Positions 34,751 through 44,270 of a stretch of DNA of 64,000 bases are shown here, in pieces (position 1 is the first letter of the stretch; every line of letters begins with the position of its first letter). Position numbers and translations under genes: made by a program. Source of the DNA: Bradyrhizobium sp. WBAH42 (lineage in GTDB: Bacteria; Pseudomonadota; Alphaproteobacteria; Rhizobiales; Xanthobacteraceae); NCBI RefSeq assembly GCF_024585265.1, contig NZ_CP036533.1, positions 930,001 through 994,000 of the forward strand. Direction: 5' to 3'. A model generated the notes under the pieces. That model searched no databases and was not told the DNA's origin. It worked only from the letters and a program-made list of their open reading frames with translations.

Positions 34751-35365
34751 TCAGGAATGCGCGAAAATGTCCTCTTCCGCCCAGCCCTGGAGGTCGAGCA
34801 AGGCTCGGGTCGGCAGGAAGTCGAAACAGGCCTGCGCCAGCTGGCTGCGGCCTTCCCGCACCAGCATGGCATCCAGCCGCTCGCGCAAGGCATGCAGATG
34901 CAGCACGTCGGAGGCGGCATAGGCGAGCTGCGGCTCGGTCAGGCTGTCGGAACCCCAGTCACTGGACTGCTGCTGCTTGGAGAGGTCGATGTTGAGCACC
35001 TCGCGGACGAGGTCCTTGAGGCCGTGGCGGTCGGTGTAGGTGCGGGTCAGGCGGGAGGCAATCTTGGTGCAATAAATCGGCCCAGTCATGGCGCCGAAGG
35101 TCTGGTACAGCACCGCGACGTCGAACCGCGCGAAATGGAAGATCTTCGTGACCGCCGGATTGGCGAGCAGCGCCTTCAGGTTCGGCGCGTCGGTGTGGCC
35201 CTTGGGGATCTGCACCACGTCGGCGCTGCCATCGCCGGGCGAGAGCTGCACCACGCAGAGCCGGTCGCGGTGCGGGTTCAGCCCCATGGTCTCGGTGTCG
35301 ATCGCCACCGCTCCGGTGTAGCGGGACAGGTCGGGCAGGTCGCCGCGGTGCAGGCGTACGGTCAT
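34751..35365 (-). CDS. Ribonuclease D-like 3'-5' exonuclease
   Basis: A 204-residue DEDD-superfamily exonuclease limited to the catalytic domain. Motif I is VAIDTETMGLNP, motif II FHFARFDVAVLY, and motif III YAASDVLHLHAL (DEDDy-type Tyr). The HRDC domains of full RNase D are absent, as in many alphaproteobacterial rnd-like genes next to lptC. It probably trims tRNA or other structured RNA 3' ends. Start ATG at 35363-35365; the frame extends upstream without family similarity. Confidence 0.85.
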   Translation of the reverse strand: MTVRLHRGDLPDLSRYTGAVAIDTETMGLNPHRDRLCVVQLSPGDGSADVVQIPKGHTDAPNLKALLANPAVTKIFHFARFDVAVLYQTFGAMTGPIYCTKIASRLTRTYTDRHGLKDLVREVLNIDLSKQQQSSDWGSDSLTEPQLAYAASDVLHLHALRERLDAMLVREGRSQLAQACFDFLPTRALLDLQGWAEEDIFAHS

Positions 35366-35475
35366 GAAAACCTCGGGTCGAATCGGTGCGTCGATATCAT
35401 AGGCTAGTCGAATGGATCGCGATGTAGCCAGTCGCAGCAGGTCACGCAAGCGGCGGCCGCGACCTTACGGGCCGG

Positions 35476-36786
35476 TCAGATCGCGGCGAGCATGATGCAG
35501 ACCATCGCCGCGACGGCGATGCGGCTGGGACCGTCCCGGAAAGCGTACAGGATCGGATCGTCCGGCATCTCGCGGCGATGCGCCATCATCAGGGCACGGC
35601 CGAACCAGTACAGCAGCAGCGGCGTGAGCAGCCACAGCATCCAGGGCCGGCTGTAGAGCGGCGTCACCGCCGAGGACGAGACGTAGAGCGAGAACACGGT
35701 CACCGCGTTCATGGCGCTCGCCGCCGCCATCGCGGCGATGACGTTAAGGTCGGTAACGCGATAGTCGCGGTTGGCGGGATCGGCGAGGCCTGCGCTCTCG
35801 CGCATGCTGAGCTCGCTGAAGCGCTTGATCAGGGCGAGCGAGGTGAACACGAACAGCGAGAAGATCAACAGCCATTCCGACAGCACCACGCCGACACCGA
35901 CCGCGCCGGCGACGATGCGAAGCGTGTAGAGGCCGGCGAGCGTGACGATGTCGACCAGCATCTTGCGCTTGAGCGCGAGCGAATAGGCGATCGTGGTGAC
36001 GAGGTAGAGACCGAGCAGGCCGAGGAACAGCGGCGAGATGCAGAGGCTGGCGGCGAGCGCGAACAACCACAATGCGGGAACGGCCGACAGCGCCGACGAG
36101 ATCGGCAAGTCGCCGGCCGCGAGCGCGCGGTGGCGCTTGGTCGGATGCTGCCGATCGGCGGCGAGATCGAGCAGATCGTTCATCAGATAGGCGCCCGAGG
36201 CGCAGGCCGAGAACGCCAGGAACGCGAGCAGCGCGTAGCCCAGCACCGAAAGGCTCATCTGATGCGCCGTGAGCGCGGGCACGAACACCAGCGTGTTCTT
36301 GGCGTATTGATGGACCCGCAGCGCCTTCACCCAGATGGCGAGGTCAGCTCTGCGGACCTCGCGATTTTCGATGCGCGCAATGGAGGCACGATCGAACGGC
36401 ACGCTGCCCGCGGCGAGATCGGCCGACGTGACGACGCCATCGAAGCCGAGATGCGCTGCGATCGCCGCGGCGTGAGCGGCGAGCCGATCCGCGACGAGAT
36501 AGATCTTCGCCCCGCGCGCCCGTGCCGCCAGCGCCCGGTTCATCACATCGGAATCATAGGGCAGATGGGCGTAATCGATCTGCGCCCGCGCCAGGATCTT
36601 CGTGAGCGCCGCCATCCCGGCCCGTCCGCCCGCGCCGAAGCGCGCCAGCAGGCGGCCGGGGCTGGAGAACAGCGCCTCCAACAGCAGCTCGGACCGCAAC
36701 AGGGCGCCTTCGAGGTCGATGACGAGGGTCCGGGCCGCCGACGGCTCGGACACGCCAGGATCATACTGGGAGGCACGCTGCTCCAT
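35476..36786 (-). CDS. UbiA-family prenyltransferase with degenerate N-terminal HAD domain
   Basis: 436 residues. From about 150 a UbiA-type fold with about eight helices carries LMNDLLDLAADRQHPTKRHR (N203-D204-x2-D207-x3-D211, Mg-diphosphate site), as in decaprenyl-phosphate phosphoribosyltransferase (DPPR synthase). Residues 18-140 look like a HAD phosphatase, but motif I is DLEGAL (Asp24, Glu26) instead of DxDGT and motif IV GDxxxD is not visible. Probable reaction: PRPP plus polyprenyl phosphate, first step to polyprenyl-phospho-arabinose; DprE2/DprE1-like genes lie at 40.4-42.5 kb. A ubiquinone-type UbiA is less likely. ATG at 36784-36786. Confidence 0.78.
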   Translation of the reverse strand: MEQRASQYDPGVSEPSAARTLVIDLEGALLRSELLLEALFSSPGRLLARFGAGGRAGMAALTKILARAQIDYAHLPYDSDVMNRALAARARGAKIYLVADRLAAHAAAIAAHLGFDGVVTSADLAAGSVPFDRASIARIENREVRRADLAIWVKALRVHQYAKNTLVFVPALTAHQMSLSVLGYALLAFLAFSACASGAYLMNDLLDLAADRQHPTKRHRALAAGDLPISSALSAVPALWLFALAASLCISPLFLGLLGLYLVTTIAYSLALKRKMLVDIVTLAGLYTLRIVAGAVGVGVVLSEWLLIFSLFVFTSLALIKRFSELSMRESAGLADPANRDYRVTDLNVIAAMAAASAMNAVTVFSLYVSSSAVTPLYSRPWMLWLLTPLLLYWFGRALMMAHRREMPDDPILYAFRDGPSRIAVAAMVCIMLAAI

Positions 36787-37061
36787 CGGAAAACGCTCTG
36801 ACTTGCCGCGACATGACCGGCAATTCGGCCGGGGAGCAGGAAATGGACGGCCAACCCTATGGGAACATTCGCTAAAGGCGGCTTAATTCGGTTGGAGAGG
36901 TGGGGACGGCTTCCGCCCCAGGCGCTGTTGCCCGGATCCCACAATCCGCCGCGAGCTTCCTGTCCCGGCAGAACTTTTGCTTTCCGCGCCGTGGACATCG
37001 TCCCCGCCCACCCTATCTGCCAATTTCCCTCCCCGGGGCTCCCCACCGTGAATCAGATGCC

Positions 37062-38327
37062 ATGACCGAACAAACGCTCGCTGCGCCGATCGACGACCAG
37101 CGCCCGCGCGGATTCTCGCGCTACCAGGCGCTCCTCATCGCGCTGCTGGCGCTGACGCAGTTCACGATCATCCTCGATTTCATCATCATGTCGCCGCTCG
37201 GCGCCATCCTGATGCCGTCGCTCAACATCACGGCGGGGCAGTTCGGCGTCGCGGTGTCGGCCTACGCCTTCAGCGCGGGACTATCGGGCATCCTCGCCGC
37301 CGGCTTTGCCGATCGTTTCGATCGCAAGCGCCTCTTGCTGTTCTTCTATGTCGGCTTCACGCTGGGCACGCTGCTGTGCGCGGTGGCGCCGAACTACCAT
37401 GTGCTGCTGATCGGCCGGATCGTGACCGGATTGTTCGGCGGCGTGATCGGCGCGGTCGTGCTCGCCATCATCACCGACCTGTTTCCGCTGCAGATGCGCG
37501 GCCGCGTGATGGGAATCATCCAGACGGCGTTCGCCGCCAGCCAGGTGCTCGGCATTCCCGCCGGCCTGTTTCTCGCCAATCACTGGAGCTGGCATGTCTG
37601 CTTCGTCGCGATCGTCGTGCTGTCGATCGTGACGATCGCGATCATCGCCTTCGCCATGGAGCCGGTCGACGCGCATCTGAAGCTGAAGCAGGACAGAAAC
37701 CCGTTCCACCATCTGGTCGCGACCATCGGCGAGCCGCGCTATACGCTGGCCTTCGCCGTCACGACGCTGCTGGCGACCGGCGGCTACATGCTGATGCCGT
37801 TCTCCAGCGCCTACACCGTGCATAATCTCGGCATCGACATCACGCATCTGCCGACGATCTATCTCGTCTCCGGCCTGTTCAGCATCGTCACCGGGCCGCT
37901 GGTCGGCCGCGCCAGCGACGCCTTCGGCAAATATCCGACCTTCGTGTTCGGCTGCGCCATGACCGTCCTCATGGTGCTGATCTACACCCATCTCGGCCAC
38001 GTCTCGCTCGCGACCGCGATTCTGGTCAACGTGCTGATGTTCGTCGGCATCTTCTCGCGCATGATCCCGTCGCAGGCGCTGATGTCGGCGATCCCGGACC
38101 CCGGCCAGCGCGGCTCGTTCAGCGCGGTCAGCGCTTCGCTGCAGCAGCTCTCCGGCGGCCTCGGCTCGGTGCTCGCCGGCGCGATCATCGCGCAAGGCGC
38201 CGACGGCGCGCTGCTCCATTTCGACCGGATCGGCTACGTCGTCGTCACCACGACGATCGTCACGCTGGTGATGATGTATTTCGTGCAGAAGGCGGTGGCG
38301 GAGGGGACGGGGAAGCGGGTGGTGTGA
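37062..38327 (+). CDS. MFS transporter (drug/solute:proton antiporter-like)
   Basis: A 421-residue inner-membrane carrier with 12 predicted helices. Seen: the motif A segment GFADRFDRKRLLLFFYVGF after helix 2, IGRIVTGLFGGVIGAVVLAI (helix 4), a second-half equivalent GPLVGRASDAFGKYPTFVFG, and an extended loop with MEPVDAHLKLKQDRNPFHHL. The pattern is that of sugar-efflux and multidrug MFS proteins; substrate unknown. The ATG at 37062 starts MTEQTLAAPIDDQRPRGFSR. The 275-base gap upstream shows no gene. No regulator is adjacent. Confidence 0.85.
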   Translation: MTEQTLAAPIDDQRPRGFSRYQALLIALLALTQFTIILDFIIMSPLGAILMPSLNITAGQFGVAVSAYAFSAGLSGILAAGFADRFDRKRLLLFFYVGFTLGTLLCAVAPNYHVLLIGRIVTGLFGGVIGAVVLAIITDLFPLQMRGRVMGIIQTAFAASQVLGIPAGLFLANHWSWHVCFVAIVVLSIVTIAIIAFAMEPVDAHLKLKQDRNPFHHLVATIGEPRYTLAFAVTTLLATGGYMLMPFSSAYTVHNLGIDITHLPTIYLVSGLFSIVTGPLVGRASDAFGKYPTFVFGCAMTVLMVLIYTHLGHVSLATAILVNVLMFVGIFSRMIPSQALMSAIPDPGQRGSFSAVSASLQQLSGGLGSVLAGAIIAQGADGALLHFDRIGYVVVTTTIVTLVMMYFVQKAVAEGTGKRVV

Positions 38328-38415
38328 GGGAGCGGCTCCTGCTCCACGTTCGGGTGAACCCACGCCGGGCCTTCGGTGACCAAGGTTGCATCGATGCGCC
38401 GAACGGAGATCTCCA

Positions 38416-38913
38416 GTGAAATTCAAACTTGCCGCCGCGATCCTCGCCGCAGGCCTCCCGCTGGCATCGGTGGCTTTCGCCCAAGACACCACCCAAAGCA
38501 CCGCGCCAGCCGACCTTGCCTTGATCGATGCCTGCCTGAAGAAGGTGGAGAAAACCGGCGGTTTCGGCGGCGCTTGCGTCGGGCTCGTCGCCGACCCCTG
38601 CATCAAGGCGGCAGAGGGCGCGAATGACGATGTCGCCAGATGGAAGGCCTGCGCGGCGCGCGAACTCGCCGTCTGGACGCAGAAAACCAGTGAGGCGCTG
38701 AAGAAGGTTCAGGCCGGCGGGTTCGCCGACGCGATCAAGGCGGTCAATGACTCGCAGAAAATTTTCGCCGCGTCGCGTGATCGCCTCTGCGCGGTCTTCG
38801 ACAACGTCGACCCGGGCATGTACCGGGGCGGCGCGAGCTACTGCCGCCTGCGCGAGACCGCGAACCGCTCGCTGAGCCTGATCAAGCTCGGCGCTGCGGT
38901 CAACGAGCACTGA
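38416..38913 (+). CDS. Secreted LprI/DUF1311-like protein
   Basis: 165 residues with a Sec signal (MKFKLAAAILAAGLPLASVA, then FAQD) and seven cysteines in the mature part. The stretch KACAARELAVWTQKTSEALK resembles the C-x3-E-x2-W-x6-L pattern of DUF1311/LprI lysozyme-inhibitor-like domains. Function is unproven; periplasmic protection of the wall is a family-based guess. I chose the GTG at 38416 because the signal peptide begins there with CCAG spacing; an ATG at 38386 would add ten charged residues before the signal. Confidence 0.7.
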   Translation: MKFKLAAAILAAGLPLASVAFAQDTTQSTAPADLALIDACLKKVEKTGGFGGACVGLVADPCIKAAEGANDDVARWKACAARELAVWTQKTSEALKKVQAGGFADAIKAVNDSQKIFAASRDRLCAVFDNVDPGMYRGGASYCRLRETANRSLSLIKLGAAVNEH

Positions 38914-39072
38914 GGCCTCCTAGGGGGGCTCGGGGTCACCGGCCTTGCCGGCATCTTCCGACGTGGCGACGACGGCCATTCGGCGCGCCATGAGCGCTGT
39001 GCTTCGGAGTCGTGGACCGGTCAGCAGCTCGATGTCCTGCGGATGAGCGATTTCAGTCGCTTGAGCAAGGGA

Positions 39073-39159
<87 letters not shown>

Positions 39160-39309
39160 ATGCCGTTTGGGGCACGGAGGCGGTTACTACGGTTCGGTGA
39201 CGCCGTTGTCAATTCATGCGTGAGGCCGGGGTCGGGATGCCGATTGCGCATCGCAAACCGGCCCGATACAAGCCTGACACGACACACTCTTTCCGCAGGA
39301 ACGGCTCCC

Positions 39310-40275
39310 ATGGCATCGAATCTGGACACGCTCGTCACGGTTTTCGGCGGATCGGGGTTTTTGGGCCGCAGCGTCGTCCGCGCCCTGTGCAAGCGGGATT
39401 ACCGGGTCCGGGTCGCGGTGCGGCGGCCGGAACTCGCCGGATACCTCCAGCCGCTCGGCCGGGTCGGACAGGTCCACAATGTGCAGGCGAATCTGCGCTA
39501 TCCGGCCTCGGTCGAGGCGGCGCTGCGTGATTCGCATGTCGTGATCAATCTGGTCGGCGTGCTCACCGAGGGCGGGGCGCAGACGTTTGACGCCGTCCAG
39601 GCCAAGGGCGCCGAGACCGTCGCCAAGGCGGCCGCCGCCGCCGGGGCCCAGCTGGTGCATGTCTCGGCGATCGGGGCCGATGCGCAATCGCCCTCGCGCT
39701 ATGCCAGGGCCAAGGCGGCCGGCGAAGCCGCGGTCCTGGCCGCGGTTCCCTCCGCCACGATCTTCCGTCCCTCCGTGATGTTCGGCCCCGAGGATCAGTT
39801 CACCAACCGCTTTGCCGCACTGGCCCGGATGTCGCCGGTGCTGCCCCTGATCGGCGGCGAGACGAAGATGCAGCCGGTCTATGTCGGCGACGTCGCCAGC
39901 GCGATCGCGGATGCCGCCGACGGCAAGGCCAAGGCGGGCGCGACCTACGAGCTCGGCGGGCCGGAGGTGCTGAGCATGCGCGAGATCATCGAGGCGATCC
40001 TCGAAATCACCGACCGCAAGCGGATGCTGGTGCCGCTGTCGTTCGGCCTCGCCCGCTTCCAGGCCAACTTCCTGCAATTCGCACCGGGCGCGTTCAAGCT
40101 GACGCCCGACCAGGTCACGCTGCTCGAGCGCGACAATGTCGTGTCGGAGGCGGCGAAGGCGGCCGGGCTGACGCTGGAAGGCCTCGGCATCACGCCCGAT
40201 TCGCTGGAAGCGATCGCTCCGCAATATCTCTGGCGCTTCCGCGCGGCCGGGCAGTTCCAGCGGATGAGCGTGTGA
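39310..40275 (+). CDS. Complex I NDUFA9-like / atypical SDR family protein
   Basis: 321 residues with the extended/atypical SDR start VTVFGGSGFLGRSVVRALCK (GGxGFxG), NLVGVLTEGG and ATIFRPSVMFGPEDQFTNRF, which match the NDUFA9 group associated with respiratory complex I in alphaproteobacteria and mitochondria; binding of NADPH and a structural role are known in mitochondria. The usual YxxxK is represented by SRYARAKAAGE. ATG at 39310. It is followed by a palindromic repeat and convergent with the DprE2-like gene. Confidence 0.85.
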   Translation: MASNLDTLVTVFGGSGFLGRSVVRALCKRDYRVRVAVRRPELAGYLQPLGRVGQVHNVQANLRYPASVEAALRDSHVVINLVGVLTEGGAQTFDAVQAKGAETVAKAAAAAGAQLVHVSAIGADAQSPSRYARAKAAGEAAVLAAVPSATIFRPSVMFGPEDQFTNRFAALARMSPVLPLIGGETKMQPVYVGDVASAIADAADGKAKAGATYELGGPEVLSMREIIEAILEITDRKRMLVPLSFGLARFQANFLQFAPGAFKLTPDQVTLLERDNVVSEAAKAAGLTLEGLGITPDSLEAIAPQYLWRFRAAGQFQRMSV

Positions 40276-40279
40276 GTTT

Positions 40280-40403
40280 CACCTCTCCCGCTTGCGGGAG
40301 AGGTCGCCGCGAAGCGGCGGGTGAGGGCTTTCTCGTCATCGGGAGTCTCTCTGTGGAGACACCCCTCTCCCCAGCCCTCTCCCGCAAGCGGCGAGGGAGC
40401 GCA
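40280..40403. repeat. CTCTCCCGC-type palindromic pair (copy 2 of 3)
   Basis: CCTCTCCCGC-TT-GCGGGAGAGG at 40282-40303 and a partner CCCTCTCCCGCAAGCGGCGAGGG at 40375-40397, with GGGTGAGGGC and CCCTCTCCCCAGCC between. Same layout as 16516-16667. Located between convergent genes, where it may end both transcripts. Confidence 0.85.
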
Positions 40404-40423
40404 CCGAACGTGCGGCAACGGCA

Positions 40424-41164
40424 TCAAAACTTCAGCTTCTTGAACACCACTTCCGGCAACGTCTTGATGATCAACATCACGAGGCGCCATTTGGCGCTGA
40501 CATAGACGATATCGGTCTTGTTCTCGACGGCGCGAAGGATCGCAGCGCCGACGACGGGAGCCTCGACGGTGAGCGGGCCGATCAGCTTCATGCCTTCGGT
40601 CATCCTGGTGCGGACGAAGCCGGGCTTGACCGTGACGACGTGGACGCCGCCCCGGCTGGCGCGGGCTCGCAGGCCGGACAGGAAGGCGGAGAAGCCGGCC
40701 TTGGCGGAGCCATAGACATAGTTGGAGGCGCGGCCGCGATCGCCGGCAACCGAGGACACGCCGACCAGCGTGCCGCTGCCGCGGCTTAAGAACTTTTCCG
40801 CGAGCAGGCCGAGGATCAGCGCCGGGCCCTCGTAGTTGGAGCGCATGATCGCGGTGGCGTGGGCGAGATCGCTCTCGGCCTGTTGCTGCACACCGAGCAG
40901 GCCGACGATCGAAATGACGACCTCGGGCAGCGCGGGAAGGCCGGCGACGAAGCCTTCGAACGAGGCGATGTCGAGCACGTCGAAGGTGTGGAGACCGACC
41001 TCGACATTGTAGCGCGCGCGCAGATCGGCGGCGTCAGGCTCCAGCGCGGCGACGCTGCGGCCGGCGAGCCCCACATCGTATTCCGCTTTGGCAAAGGCGC
41101 GCGCCACGGCGCGGCCGATGTCGGATGAGCCACCCAGGACCAGTACAGACTTGCGCGACGTCAC
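40424..41164 (-). CDS. SDR, DprE2-like (decaprenylphosphoryl-keto-ribose reductase type)
   Basis: A 246-residue SDR: VLVLGGSSDIGRAVARAFAK (GxxxGIG variant with Asp), SIVGLLGVQQQAESD instead of NNAG, VGVSSVAGDRGRASNYVYGS then AKAGFSAF (YxxxK), and VKPGFVRTRMTEGM. The SVAGDRGRxSNYxYGxAKA wording is typical of DprE2, which reduces the keto sugar to decaprenyl-phospho-arabinose. It lies directly after a DprE1-like gene (3-base gap), so the pair probably works together. A hydrophobic C-terminus may hold it at the membrane. Confidence 0.82.
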   Translation of the reverse strand: MTSRKSVLVLGGSSDIGRAVARAFAKAEYDVGLAGRSVAALEPDAADLRARYNVEVGLHTFDVLDIASFEGFVAGLPALPEVVISIVGLLGVQQQAESDLAHATAIMRSNYEGPALILGLLAEKFLSRGSGTLVGVSSVAGDRGRASNYVYGSAKAGFSAFLSGLRARASRGGVHVVTVKPGFVRTRMTEGMKLIGPLTVEAPVVGAAILRAVENKTDIVYVSAKWRLVMLIIKTLPEVVFKKLKF

Positions 41165-41167
41165 GGC

Positions 41168-42493
41168 CTAGACCTCATCAAACAGACGTTGTGAAAGCTT
41201 GGAGCGGATGTTGCCGGCGGGATCGAGCGATTTGCGGATCGCATTGAAGCGCGACAGCGCGGGATAGCCGGCATTGAGCGTCTCGCGCGACTGGCGCGCA
41301 TCCTTGGCGAGATAGAGCCTTCCGCCTGCCGCGACGACAAGACGATCGATGTCGTCGAGAAAATTCAGGATGTCGCCCCGCACCGGGAAATCCAGCGCCA
41401 GCGTGTAGCCGGGCAGCGGAAACGACAGGATGCCGTCGCCCTGGCCGAGCTTCTTCAGCACCGCGAGGAAGGAGGCATCGCCGCGCCGCGCGACGCGATC
41501 GAGGATTTCGCCGAGCACGGCGCGCGCACCGTTTTCCGGGATCACACATTGATGCTGCAGGAAGCCGCGCTTGCCGTAGATGCGATTCCAGTCGGCAATG
41601 CTGTCGAGCGGGAAGAAATAAGGATAGAGCGAGACCACATGGCTGCGGCCGGCGCGGCGCGCGCCCATGCGGTAATACAGCTCGTTGAAGGCACGGATGC
41701 TGAAGCGGTTCAGCGTCATCGAGGGCAAATCGATGGGGACGCCGAGACCGGGATCCTTGCCGGCAGGAAACGCGGCGGCACCGGCAGGAAGCTCGTCCTT
41801 GCCGGCGTGCTCGCCGAGATAGATCAGCGAGCGGCCGAGATCCTTGCCGCGCGCGGCACAATCGATCCAGGCCACCGAATAGGTCGCGGCATCGCCTGCA
41901 TCGAGCGCGCGCATCGCCGCATCGAGATCGGACGCTGAGATCACGCGCTCGCGGATCCATCCCGTTTCGACCTTGCGCAGCCGTAGCGTCGCCTCGAGGA
42001 TGATTCCGGTCAGACCCATGCCGCCGATTGTGGCAAAGAATGCATCGGAGTTCTGCTCGCGCGAGGCCTCGATGGTCTCGCCCTCGCCCGTGCGCAGCAG
42101 GATGCTGTCGACGTAACGGCCGAAGCCGCCCTCGCAATGATGGTTCTTGCCGTGCACGTCGGCGGCGATGGCGCCGCCGATCGACACGAAGCGCGTGCCG
42201 GGCAGCACGAAGGGCAGAAAACCGCGCGGGCCGAAAGTGTCGATGAGATCCGAGAGCAGCACGCCGGCCTCGAGGCGGATGCAGCCGGTCGCCGGATCGA
42301 ACCACCTGATGCGGTCGAAGCCCGTCATCGCGACGGTCCTGGCGACCCCGATCGCGGCATCGCCATAGGCGCGGCCATTGCCGCGCGCCACGGTGCCGGA
42401 CACCATGGCTTCAGCAACGGCCTCCAAGGACCGCGGCCGCAGCACGTCGCTATCGACGACCGGGAAACGGCCCCAGCCGCTGACGAGGGTCAT
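41168..42493 (-). CDS. FAD-binding oxidoreductase, DprE1-like
   Basis: A 441-residue vanillyl-alcohol-oxidase-fold flavoprotein that would oxidise the C2 hydroxyl of polyprenyl-phospho-ribose. FAD domain: TVARGNGRAYGDAAI, LPGTRFVSIGGAIAADVHGK, NHHCEGGFGRYVDSI (the H-G-K-N-H core of DprE1). Substrate domain: KRGFLQHQCVIP, LSFPLPGYTLALDFPV, GGRLYLAKDARQSRETLNAG, where Lys (about 397) matches the catalytic Lys418 of M. tuberculosis DprE1, while the residue at the benzothiazinone Cys387 position is Ala (about 366). ATG at 42491-42493; the DprE2-like gene follows 3 bases after. Confidence 0.85.
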   Translation of the reverse strand: MTLVSGWGRFPVVDSDVLRPRSLEAVAEAMVSGTVARGNGRAYGDAAIGVARTVAMTGFDRIRWFDPATGCIRLEAGVLLSDLIDTFGPRGFLPFVLPGTRFVSIGGAIAADVHGKNHHCEGGFGRYVDSILLRTGEGETIEASREQNSDAFFATIGGMGLTGIILEATLRLRKVETGWIRERVISASDLDAAMRALDAGDAATYSVAWIDCAARGKDLGRSLIYLGEHAGKDELPAGAAAFPAGKDPGLGVPIDLPSMTLNRFSIRAFNELYYRMGARRAGRSHVVSLYPYFFPLDSIADWNRIYGKRGFLQHQCVIPENGARAVLGEILDRVARRGDASFLAVLKKLGQGDGILSFPLPGYTLALDFPVRGDILNFLDDIDRLVVAAGGRLYLAKDARQSRETLNAGYPALSRFNAIRKSLDPAGNIRSKLSQRLFDEV

Positions 42494-42601
42494 GGTTCAG
42501 CTCCTGTGCCGGGCGCACCGCCCTGCATTCCGAAACTGAGTACCGATCAAAAGCTTATATTGCGTTGAAGGCGCGGCAGGCGCGTAGATGGGGTAACGGG
42601 C

Positions 42602-43408
42602 CTACCGGCCCAATGCCAGCGCGATCAGGCCGAGCGTGCCGACGATGACGCGCCACCAGGCGAACAGCACGAAGCCGTGGCGGGTGACGTAGGTCAGGAA
42701 CGTCTTCACAACGATGATTGCGGTGATGAACGAGACCACGAAGCCGATCGCGACGATGTTCATGTGATCCATCGTCATCTCGGCGCGGTTCTTGTAGAAA
42801 TCGTAGGCGAACGCGCCGATCATGGTGGGGATGGCGAGAAAGAACGAGAACTCCGCCGCCGCGCGCTTGTCGGCGCCCAAGAGCATCGCAGCGACGATGC
42901 TGGCGCCGGAGCGCGACACGCCCGGGATCATCGCCACGCATTGCGCGATGCCGATATAGAGATACATCAAGAGCGGAAACTTGGTGGCGTCGTGCTCGCG
43001 CGGCTTGAGATCGAGCTTGTCGACCCAGAGCAGGATGGCGCCGCCGACGATCAGCGTGAAGCACACGACCCACGGATTGAACAGCAGGGTCTTGATGTAT
43101 TTGCCGGCGACGAGACCGACGATCACGGCCGGCAGGAACGCCACCAGCACGCCGATCACGAAGCGGCGCGCATAGGCATCGCCCGTGAACAGGCCGATCA
43201 CGACATCCCAGAGCTTCCTGAAGTAGAGCCCCACGATCGCGAGGATCGCGCCCAGCTGGATCAGGACCGTAAACGAATCCCAGAACGCACCTTCGCCGAG
43301 ATGGAAGAAGCGCTCCGCGAGCAGGAGGTGGCCGGTCGAGGATACGGGAAGGAACTCGGTCACACCCTCGATGATGCCGAGGATCACTGCCCGTATTGCG
43401 TCTGACAT
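42602..43408 (-). CDS. uppP: Undecaprenyl-diphosphatase
   Basis: UppP (BacA) dephosphorylates undecaprenyl diphosphate, recycling the lipid carrier for peptidoglycan and polysaccharides and giving bacitracin resistance. The 268-residue membrane protein has both signatures: GIIEGVTEFLPVSSTGHLLL and IPGVSRSGASIVAAM. Start MSDAIRAVILG at 43406-43408. Its position just before DprE1/DprE2-like genes links it to lipid-carrier chemistry, though a 108-base gap separates them. Confidence 0.95.
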   Translation of the reverse strand: MSDAIRAVILGIIEGVTEFLPVSSTGHLLLAERFFHLGEGAFWDSFTVLIQLGAILAIVGLYFRKLWDVVIGLFTGDAYARRFVIGVLVAFLPAVIVGLVAGKYIKTLLFNPWVVCFTLIVGGAILLWVDKLDLKPREHDATKFPLLMYLYIGIAQCVAMIPGVSRSGASIVAAMLLGADKRAAAEFSFFLAIPTMIGAFAYDFYKNRAEMTMDHMNIVAIGFVVSFITAIIVVKTFLTYVTRHGFVLFAWWRVIVGTLGLIALALGR

Positions 43409-43577
43409 ATTTACGGTCCATTTCGGCTGGAAAAGCGGGGCTCTTCTCGCCTATTCGCCCCCATGCCGCAATCGCAAAATGCGACATCACGCCCTTGCTT
43501 CGCGGTTTTGAAGGGCTAGTGTGGCGACGCACAAACATTGATGGATTCTTAAGCACCATCAAATAGTCAAAGGCTTC

Positions 43578-44270
43578 ATGTTTACGCTGTTTCATCATCC
43601 GTTCTGCCCGCATTCGCGCTTCATCCGCCTGATCGTGGGTGAATACGGGCTCGACCTGAAGCTGGTCGAGGAGCGCAGCTGGGAGCGGCGCGAGGCGTTT
43701 CTGCTGCTGAATGCGGCCGGCACCACGCCTGTGCTGGTGGACAAGGAACAGCCGCCGATCCCGGGCGCGGCCATCATCGCCGAATATGTCGACGAGGCCT
43801 ATGGCGCGGGGATGGGCGTCAAGCGCCTGATGCCGGAGACCACCTTCGAGCGCGTCGAGGTGCGCCGGCTGATGGCCTGGTTCAACGAAAAGTTCTTCGA
43901 GGAGGTCTCGCACCCGCTCGTCACCGAGCGGATCTACAAGCGCTTCATGAGCGAGGAGAACGGCGGCGGCCCGCCCTCGGCCGACGTCATGCGCGCAGCG
44001 AAAGCCAATGTGCGCTATCATCTGGCCTATATCGGCTGGCTGGCGCAGACGCGCAATTTCCTCGCCGGCGACCGGCTCACCTACGCGGATCTCGCCGCCG
44101 CGGCGCATCTCTCGGCGATCGACTATCTGGGCGACGTGCCATGGAGCGAGGACGACGCAGCAAAGGCGTGGTACGCGCGGGTGAAATCCCGCCCGTCGTT
44201 CCGTCCGCTGCTAAGCGAATGGCTGGCCGGCGTGCCGGCGTCGCGGACCTATGTGGACCTGGATTTCTGA
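43578..44270 (+). CDS. Glutathione S-transferase family protein
   Basis: 230 residues. The N-terminal thioredoxin-like domain has [20 protein letters not shown] with Cys10 in a CPHS motif (Cys-type, omega/beta-like GST) and the cis-proline loop [12 protein letters not shown]; the C-terminal helical domain has [20 protein letters not shown], the N-capping box. Likely a glutathione-dependent thiol transferase or detoxifier; substrate unknown. The stop TGA (44268-44270) lies inside the start region of queG. Confidence 0.87.
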   Translation: MFTLFHHPFCPHSRFIRLIVGEYGLDLKLVEERSWERREAFLLLNAAGTTPVLVDKEQPPIPGAAIIAEYVDEAYGAGMGVKRLMPETTFERVEVRRLMAWFNEKFFEEVSHPLVTERIYKRFMSEENGGGPPSADVMRAAKANVRYHLAYIGWLAQTRNFLAGDRLTYADLAAAAHLSAIDYLGDVPWSEDDAAKAWYARVKSRPSFRPLLSEWLAGVPASRTYVDLDF

